Position numbers and translations under genes: made by a program. The notes below the pieces were generated by a model that did not search any database, was not told the DNA's origin, and saw only the letters and a list, made by a program, of their open reading frames with translations. From Gaeumannomyces sp. JS-464 (lineage: Eukaryota; Ascomycota; Sordariomycetes; Magnaporthales; Magnaporthaceae): a stretch of DNA of 64,000 nt. The stretch covers positions 124,001-188,000 of the forward strand of contig NGZR01000008.1 of the NCBI GenBank assembly GCA_002197995.1. The letters run 5' to 3'. This document shows, one piece after another, positions 57,218-64,000 of the stretch (within the stretch, counting starts at the first letter, position 1; every line of letters starts with the position of its first letter).

Positions 57218-58377
57218 TTACATCAGCTCCAGTATCCAGTCCTCCATCTCAAACCCATTTCCTTGCCGAAGCAACTTTGCCGCCGTCCGTCCCAGGCTGT
57301 CTCGTACGTCCATCCGAATGCTTTGTTGATGTAAAATCGTAGCAATCCGCTGAAAGTCAGGCGAGTCTGGGCGGGCGAGGGCAACGAGGTGCAGCGCACT
57401 CCTTCCCACATCGACCGCGTCAATGTTCTTCGCAGCTTTGACCAGTTTCATCTGACCCGGCAGCACCTCTGCTCACCGCCCACCTGAACAAATCGACACC
57501 GCCACGGGCTAGGGCCACGGATGCCTGCTATCTTGACTAGCATTGGCGAAGCGCACTTGAGAAACTTGAGGAGCAAAGCTGCAGTGGGCAAGAGGGAGAA
57601 AAGCACAAAACTCTCGACGGAGTCACAATGGCTCTAACTACAATGTGTAATCGAGGTCATGTTGAAGTCGTGGCTACGGCTGATCAGGAGGTCAATGGCA
57701 GCAAGGTTTGTTTGACTGAAGGCTCCATCGCCTTTCTGGCGGATGCCAACATCCTGGGTGTTGGTGCTGGGGTGTTCGATGATGTCACGTCTTTTCAGGA
57801 TGAGGTTGCAAACATGGCCATCTTTGCTAGAAAAAGGATCTTCCACATAGAGAAAGTATCTCCGGTTGACGTCGGCGCCGGAATCGAGCAGTAGGCGCAG
57901 GAGGTCGATGCTCAAGGGCGGGCCCTCCCGACTTCCGCCCATGGCTGCAGCGTGCAGTGGCGAAAGGAGACCATCGTAGCGGTCCGAGTCGGCGTTGACG
58001 TCTGCGCCCAGGGCGAGGAGGAGGCGCACGGCGTCGGTGTGCTGTCCTCGGACGGCGGCGTGGAGAGGGGTCTCGCCAAAGCTGGACAAGCCGGGGGTTT
58101 CTGCGTGGACGCTGTTGATGTTGATATTTGGGCTTTGCAGAAGGGTAGATGCCATCCGGTCCAGGTCGCCTGCCGACGCGGCCTCGTAAAATTGGCGTGC
58201 TTCGGGTTGAGTCAGGGCATTGGAATAGACGATCCGGCTGTCACGATCAAACACCTCTTGAAAAGGAGACATCTTGATGGAGGTAGCCCAGACACGATTG
58301 TGGTCGATCACTACGTCGCGCTTGAAGAGTTCCTTTGTGGAGGATTGCGTACTGACGATTCTTGTGGGAAGTCCCAT
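57218..58377 (-). CDS. Ankyrin-repeat protein
   Basis: The frame from 58377 (MGLPTRIVSTQS) shows EARQFYEAASAGDLDRMAST, then ankyrin repeats GETPLHAAVRGQHTDAVRLL-LALGADVNAD and LSPLHAAAMGGS..SIDLLRLLLDSGADVNRRYF. A Lys/Asp-rich loop follows. The frame stops at 57634 (ITHCS), and coding resumes at 57466-57218 with a further repeat, GRSALHLVALARPDSPDFQR and MDVRDSLGRTAAKLLRQGNG, ending EDWILELM. The gap may hold an intron or a break. Such proteins bind partners through the repeats. Unknown partner. An alternative start is the ATG at 58272 (MSPFQEVFDRDS). Confidence 0.7.
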
Positions 58378-58610
58378 AACCAACGTGATATGGTTGCTTA
58401 GGACGAATACGCTTTCTCAAAGAGGAAAGCACGGTTGGGTGCTCCCACCCAAGCCTCCTGGATGGGAGTAAAGTTGCAGCCACCTTAGATACCTCTACCT
58501 ACCAGGCACGGCAAACTGCGCGTGGTCACCTTGGGTCATGACAACTCCCCTCTAACAGGAACCAACATGGAACCAGCGATCCCACCGCCTCCCCTGGAGG
58601 ACTGTCCTTT

Positions 58611-59467
58611 TTGCCCGACCACGGACTGCCTGCAGTACTGGGGCGCGGATTAGAGAGACGCGCTGTGCTTGACCTGAGCTTGGTCGCAAAGCCCGCGCTC
58701 TCGACCCTACTCAGGGGACGCGGCGTCAAGGTCGTCCTGACGGGCGAGGGCGCCGACGAGCACTTTGCCGGCTACCCCTTCTTCCCGGCCGAGTTCCTCC
58801 GCGTGGCCGACGGCACCCTACCGGATACGCCGCTCGCGCGCCACAAGAAAGCGAGGGAGGTCATGCTCGCGTAGGCCGAGGCCGAGATGCGCACGCTCTT
58901 CCCCTCACCGCCGCCTTCGACCACAGCACCAACACCGACACAGCCGTTCCCCCACCCGTTGCCGCAACCCGGAGCTCCCTGACCGGGATGGGGCACTCGG
59001 TCGAGACGCGCACACTGTTTCTGGATCGCGTGCTGACAGAGCACGTTGACGGGCTGCCGCCTTCGGTCAGGATTCCCCTTGATGAAGACAATACCACAAC
59101 TGCCGTGAAAAAGGAGCATAAAGAGGAGGGTGAGAAGAGGGATGGGAGTGGAGGCGGCGGTGGTTGCTAATGGCAGGGTATGAACTGAACACCGCCAGGC
59201 GGCCCGGCCGTTCATCACCACGGAGCTCTACGAGCGCGAGAAGCACGCGCTCACGGCGCCTCCGGCATGGGCTCACGGCAGGGCCGTCCATGGGCTCCTA
59301 CAGGATCTGCTGACGAACGAGGCCGTCGGCGGGCTGGGTTCGTGGATGGCGAATTTGCCAAGGCGTGCATGGACAGGGCGTTCCCGGAGCACCCGCAGGA
59401 GAGAGCCGAGGCGGTGGCTGCGCTGGATGGACGGTGTTGCTTTTCGACGCGGCTTTGGTTGTGTTAG
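58611..59467 (+). pseudogene. Asparagine synthetase-like C-terminal fragment, broken
   Basis: Only the ATP-pyrophosphatase-like synthetase part is visible. VVLTGEGADEHFAGYPFFPA is the conserved stretch at its core; then a stop follows EVMLA (58872). Further family blocks recur in other frames: GMGHSVETRTLFLDRVLTEH and VDGLPPSVRIP (58985-59075), then ARPFITTELYEREKHALTAP, RAVHGLLQDLLTNEAVGGLG and FAKACMDRAFPEHPQERAEA to 59467. The N-terminal glutaminase domain is absent upstream, where the minus-strand ankyrin gene begins. I read it as a truncated, decayed fungal asparagine-synthase-family gene. Confidence 0.75.
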
Positions 59468-60428
59468 ATCAGCGGCTGGGGATTGCGTGAACGGGCCCGA
59501 GGATGTCGGACCGCGGAGCCCGGGAATACCTTGTAGCCCTGTAAAGAGGTTGGTAGGGGCTGGGCAAATGCACCTACATCTTAAGTTCCTGTTTGCCTCC
59601 CGGGTCAGTATCAGAGCAACGCAGGAACGGCGAGAGGTCAAGGCGCCACATCAGGATAGTCACTGCGTCTGGATCAATTATCTCGATCAGGATAGACGCG
59701 CTAACCAGCTGGAGCAACGAGAAGAGGCGGGAGACAGTCACCCCTGACGGCAGCAGCCCTTGTCAACCCGCGGGGCGCACGACTCATCGTGCACCCGTCC
59801 TCCCCTGTGCCTCTCTCTGCTTGTGTCATAAAAGTACCATTGCGAACTTTTCTTTGGCTCCACCGACCAGCGGGGGTTTGGCAGCCCTGTTCCTGAACCA
59901 GGGCCCGGGTCTCCAAACGGCGGGCCGTTTTTGCGACCCCGTACCTCACTCTGGTTGGGCACAACTCGGAGACAAAATGCAGAGCCAAACTGTCCAGGCC
60001 AAATGCTACGCTGGCAGTTGCCCTCTTCCAGGGGCCGGCCTGGGATGGCGATGCACAGGCTGCGATTTAAGCTTTTCCAACGACTCGGCCTCGGACGACT
60101 GCCCGCATGCGGCGGCGGGCCACTGCACGTTACGTTGTCGCCCTTTATTGCCGCCGTGCGCGATTCGTTGTCGCAACACAATTTCCGGGGCTGCCGTCAA
60201 GTGCCGTGATAGGGGTTTCTTGCGGGGAGGAGAATAGGGGTGGCAGATGGCGCATTTAATAAAGCGAATCTTCCTCCTCGCCTAACACGTGTTGACGGAC
60301 TTCCATGTTCTGCTGCCGCCCTTCCACTCTTTTTCAATTCAGCAAAAATACCAGGCGTATTTCTTTCCTTGTCTGCAACAGCTCGGATATTAATCGCGAC
60401 GGACAAACCCGCAAAAACGACGACGACG
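59468..60428. other. Intergenic, upstream of GH131
   Basis: No gene supported. It should include the GH131 promoter; no TATA box stands out close to the start. Confidence 0.4.
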
Positions 60429-61648
60429 ATGCCGGCGACGCCCTCATTCTCTACCCTTTTCGCGCGCGCCAGCATGGGCCTGCTGGCGCTGCTGCTGTCC
60501 GGCCAGGCCCTCGCCCAGGACGCGGCCGGCTGCACGCTGACCTTTGACGGACGCATCCCCCAGGCTGCAACCCCGCAGACCTTCGTGTCAAAGGAGAGCC
60601 CGTTCAACCCCAAGTTCGTGCTTGGGCCCAACGTCACTTGGGATCAGATCATTGAGTTCCCGGCCATCCCTCAGTCGCGTGTAGGTGCAATTGGCTGGAC
60701 TCGGCTTGCGTTGGGAGGATGAGTGTGGTTGCTGACGGTCGCGCTTTTTTTTGCTTGGGATGAACAGTTCGACAAGGCCGTGAATAGCAAGCCCATTGGC
60801 CTCAGCATCTCGTAAGGGACCCCGTCTCCATGCACATGATCGCCAAGTCTGGGGCGCCCGATAAAAATGCCGCCCGCCACATGCTCACCCATTTTACCAC
60901 CCCAACCCCCGCAGTGACAAGTCCGTCTTCCTCTCCGGCACCGAGGGCCTCGAGACGGCCCTCCGCCGCGCCGAGCTCCTCCTCAACAAGCGCAACGACA
61001 CCGTCTCGGGCCACGTCACCTGGCACATCTCCCTGCGCACCGACCCGGCGCGCCCGCTCAACTACAGCCACGAGTACCTGCTCGCCTTCCACGAGGCGCA
61101 GGACTTTCAGGCCGACTTTTGGAGCCTCAAGGCCGGCGCCGAGCTCGAGGCCCCGCTCGGCACGCCTCCGAAAAAGGTTCTCAGGGTCGAGGGCTACAAG
61201 TGGGACGTGCCCGTCAAGGTCTTCTTCGAGACGCCCCTAACCGACAACGTGTGGCACAACTTTGGCATTGATCTGAACTTTGACGCCAAGTAAGTCGCAA
61301 AATCCCCAACGCCGCACGCTTCCCGTCCGGCTCTCTGCGTCGCGCGCGCACGATTCGAGAGCCGTTGCTAACATGCTGGCTGTGAAACCCCGGCACAGCC
61401 TCATCTCTGTTCTCTACAGCACCGACGACGCGCCCCTGCAGGTCGTCGCGCCGCCGACCCCCAACAACATCTCGGGCAAGGCACCCACCACCCTCGGCGA
61501 GACGCACTTTGGCCTGCAGAAGCGCCCCGTCGGCGCTAACCTGACCAGCTTCCTGTTTGAGGGGTTCCAGGACGCCGGCATCAACGAGGCGTTTTTCTTT
61601 GGCGGCATCTTTCAGGATCAGTCGGCCAAGGGCTGCATCACCCGTTAA
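60429..61648 (+). CDS. GH131-family beta-glucanase-like secreted protein
   Basis: GH131 enzymes are fungal secreted glucanases active on beta-1,3/1,6/1,4-glucans. Exons 60429-60680, 60768-60811, 60915-61289, 61399-61648, all introns GT..AG. A signal peptide (MGLLALLLSGQALAQ within the first 35 residues) precedes CTLTFDGRIPQAATPQTFVS, SPFNPKFVLGPNVTWDQIIE, ISDKSVF, RRAELLLNKRN, TWHISLRTDPARPLNYSHEY (the conserved His/Glu-containing strand), VFFETPLTDNVWHNFGIDLN, LYSTDDAPLQVV and the C-terminal EAFFFGGIFQDQSAKGCITR. About 306 residues, no carbohydrate-binding module. Frame clean. Family assignment is from recalled motifs; substrate is inferred. Confidence 0.85.
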
Positions 61649-64000
61649 AAAGCGCTTTTGTCATGTGGTTTTTTGATTGTTAAATAGTCCCATGCTGTAG
61701 CAAAGCTCACGCGATCAAATATGGTGAAGAAAAGGGGTATCACAAGACTTAGGGGTAACGCCCACAGCCGGGATCACGTGTATGCCGACATAAGACGTCG
61801 GAGCAATGCAAGGTGCCTTCGACAAAGCAACTTGCACCCGTGTGATGAAGAAGAAAGGATGGGTAAAGATATGACAAGGGGCCCTAAATGGCCCAGCGGC
61901 TTAACACGAATTGGTTCCCGCTGCTGAGCTCGCCACCATCAAGCATGCAGACTTGCCCTCTCCGAACTGATGACCCCTCGCCCGGCTCGCTCGAAAGCGT
62001 TCCGCAGATGGGATGTTAATGCTTGGTCCCCGCGTCTATTAGCCACCGGTCCAGTTCACTCACCGTCTCCCGTTCCCCGCCAGGCATCAAGCTAGCCCAA
62101 TCCGCTCCTAACTCACTGCTGTCATCCCATATCATGCCTCTGCCTTAGAATCTTTCCCACCACCGGTCCAGATAATATCAAAAATAGCCACATGCGCGAA
62201 CACTTTTGCCTATGATTCTTTACACCCGCTGCGGTGGTTTTTGAGATAAGGTTAAAGGACTGAATACCCACCGAGATCTGAAAACCCAAATACCCGAGCG
62301 CGCTATGTCGTTACATACCCCCAAATGGGCTGAATCCGCCACTCCCCCACATTACGTCACCCCCTTCCTGTTAATGTTCAGGAAGATAACCATTACTCTC
62401 CTCCTGGTTGCCGTGGCGGATTGCCTCGTCCCCATCCATCATTTCCTCGTCTTCGTTCCCTTAATCAAGCATCCCTTCATCGGCCCCAGGTCCTCCCCCG
62501 TCCTCCTCTTGATCGGATATGGCTTCGTGTCACACGGGGACCTCCCCGGTGCCCAAAGACAGGCATTGACGCCCAAAGGCATGCAGAAGGAACCAACAGG
62601 AGAAAAGGATGGTTAACCAGGACTGCTGGTTGGCGCGGTCCAAAGGGTCACAAGTCCCCCCCCACAGGACCAACGACCGGACTGCGCCACAACCCCTCAT
62701 TTAGATACGTACCTTAGGACTTAGCACGGGCCACCCGGCGGTCCATAAAAAGGAGGCAGAACTTTAAGGATCCCTTAGCAGATTTTGCCTTTTTAAGCAT
62801 CTCCTAAAGGTTTTAAAAAATTATTAATAAATTAATTCATTTTAAGCCGACATAATCCCCTTATTACAAAATAATCTTTTACCCTTTTAGGACCGCTCGA
62901 CAAATACTGCTATCTTTCCTCCTAAGCTTTGGCAAAGCTTAACGATTAATCCTTTATAACGGCAATCGCCCTTTTAATCGCGACCATTTTGGATAATATC
63001 GCGACCTTTATCCGTGCCTAGGTAGCCGACCAAGCCCGCCCGCAGCTTATAAACGAAAAGGCCGCTATTAAACCAACTCGCTGCTTTTATTACACACGGC
63101 CGCCATAACCCGGCTTAGCGCGTTGCTAACACCACCTTACGAAACAAAAACGCGAAGTATTATAAAAGGAAGCTTTTTAAACGCATGGAAAAACACACCT
63201 TACTATTACAAACAAGCTTTTGCTCCTAAGGTAAAACACCTAAAAAAAGTGCTGGAACAGTACGCTAGTTAGGGGGTTTTAAAGGGACTGGGTAACTTGG
63301 CGACAATAGTTTAATTGCTTGCCCAAGGGGGTGCTTTAAAGCTAATTTAAGTTAATTAATGCCGAAGCCTTAGTCCAAACTATTTAAGATGGTAGGAAAC
63401 CTCCCCTTTTTATACTCGTAGTTTTTATGTGGCAATCGTTTTTAATTTATAATTTTTGGCAAATTACAAATCACTTTCCTTGCGATTTGTGATTTTTAGC
63501 AAATTACAAATTACTTTTTCCTGTAATTTGTGATTTTTGGCAAATTATAAATCACTTCCGGCTTAAGTAACTTGATTACGTGATAAGGGGAAAAGGGCTC
63601 CGGGCGTGGTTGTGCCCCGCTCGGGGTTCGCAGTGCTTTAAGCCACCGTTCCCTCCTTTTCCCCGCTTTTTATCTTTGTGTTTGGTCGTAACATTAGGTT
63701 TCCCTTTTAAGCTAAATCCTTTTGGCTATAACTGCTGCCTTTCCCTTTTATTAGTAGTAAGTACTTTCTTTTTTACTTTTTCCTATCCCTTTTTCCGGCT
63801 AATAAAATGTTTAATCGGGTGCAAAAAAAGAAATCCTTCGTGGTTAGTGCTTCGACTTTTCGTCGCAAGGACTTTTAGCTTTTATTTTTACATTTGCTGT
63901 TTTAATGCCTTTTTATTCCTACTGTTTCGAAGTTTTAAAGCAGGAAAAGTGTTTCGCTTCGTTTTAGGATTTTTTTCGTTATGTAAAATGCTTGCGTTTT
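61649..64000. other. Gene-poor end with AT-rich relic DNA
   Basis: 61649-62720 has only short frames. From about 62750 the DNA is AT-rich with fragmentary coding-like stretches (for example KVKHLKKVLEQYAS near 63225-63270), consistent with a decayed transposon, family not identified. The window ends inside this region. Confidence 0.4.
63439..63558. repeat. Three tandem 40-bp units, each able to form a hairpin
   Basis: The unit is built on ATTTTTGGCAAATTACAAAT and recurs about every 40 bp three times with few changes. Within a unit ACAAATYAC pairs with GTRATTTGT across a short loop, so single strands can fold. Confidence 0.75.

Noticed and set aside
63439..63558. CRISPR-like array
   Set aside because: Units are directly tandem without unique spacers, and the DNA is fungal.

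Overview
This window looks like nuclear DNA from a filamentous ascomycete, most likely a sordariomycete and probably close to Sordariales/Chaetomiaceae. The evidence is GC-rich genes split by short GT..AG introns (about 60-130 nt), plant-cell-wall enzymes (GH11 xylanase, GH131), a Zn2Cys6 regulator, a PDDEXK-like nuclease family common in these fungi, Fot/pogo, Tc1, hAT-like and Tad-like transposons, and AT-rich blocks of the kind RIP leaves. No prokaryotic operon, CRISPR array or rRNA/tRNA gene could be supported.

Layout. 0.6-9.8 kb is a housekeeping block, all on the minus strand: Arp2 (branched-actin nucleation), GTP cyclohydrolase II (riboflavin), adenylosuccinate synthase (AMP synthesis; its P-loop is split by an 8-nt microexon) and a tandem-WW, Pro/Gly-rich protein with a glycine zipper. 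11.6-12.6 kb is a 985-bp hAT-like element with 8-bp target duplications and one non-transposase ORF. A small predicted membrane peptide follows; a decayed relative lies at 38.2 kb. 15-18.2 kb (plus) holds a PDDEXK-like protein and a prolyl-4-hydroxylase-like dioxygenase. 18.5-27.6 kb holds two minus-strand copies of an undescribed two-TM, CxxC-containing membrane protein family, flanking a Fot/pogo element, a small hypothetical gene and a Zn2Cys6 transcription factor. 29.1-38.0 kb is a nested transposon: a Fot-like element split by a Tad-like LINE whose 3' end is a short TCAC tandem repeat instead of poly(A).

38-42.6 kb appears gene-poor. 42.7-45.4 kb (plus) is an RCK2/Srk1-type CAMK-group kinase, followed by an amino-acid permease (46.6-48.4 kb). 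48.6-52.2 kb (minus) carries a secreted Cys-containing protein, an NmrA-like Rossmann protein and a Thr-rich secreted protein. 52.8-54.2 kb is a dead Tc1/mariner element. 54.7-55.5 kb is a GH11 xylanase, 57.2-58.4 kb an ankyrin-repeat gene, and 58.6-59.5 kb a broken asparagine-synthetase relic. 60.4-61.6 kb is a GH131 enzyme. The last 2.3 kb has no intact gene and ends in AT-rich, hairpin-bearing tandem repeats.

Caution: the conserved genes in the first 26 kb contain many single-base indels, mostly in homopolymers, even in genes expected to be essential. They look like consensus errors rather than pseudogenes. The permease, GH11, GH131 and NmrA-like genes read through cleanly.
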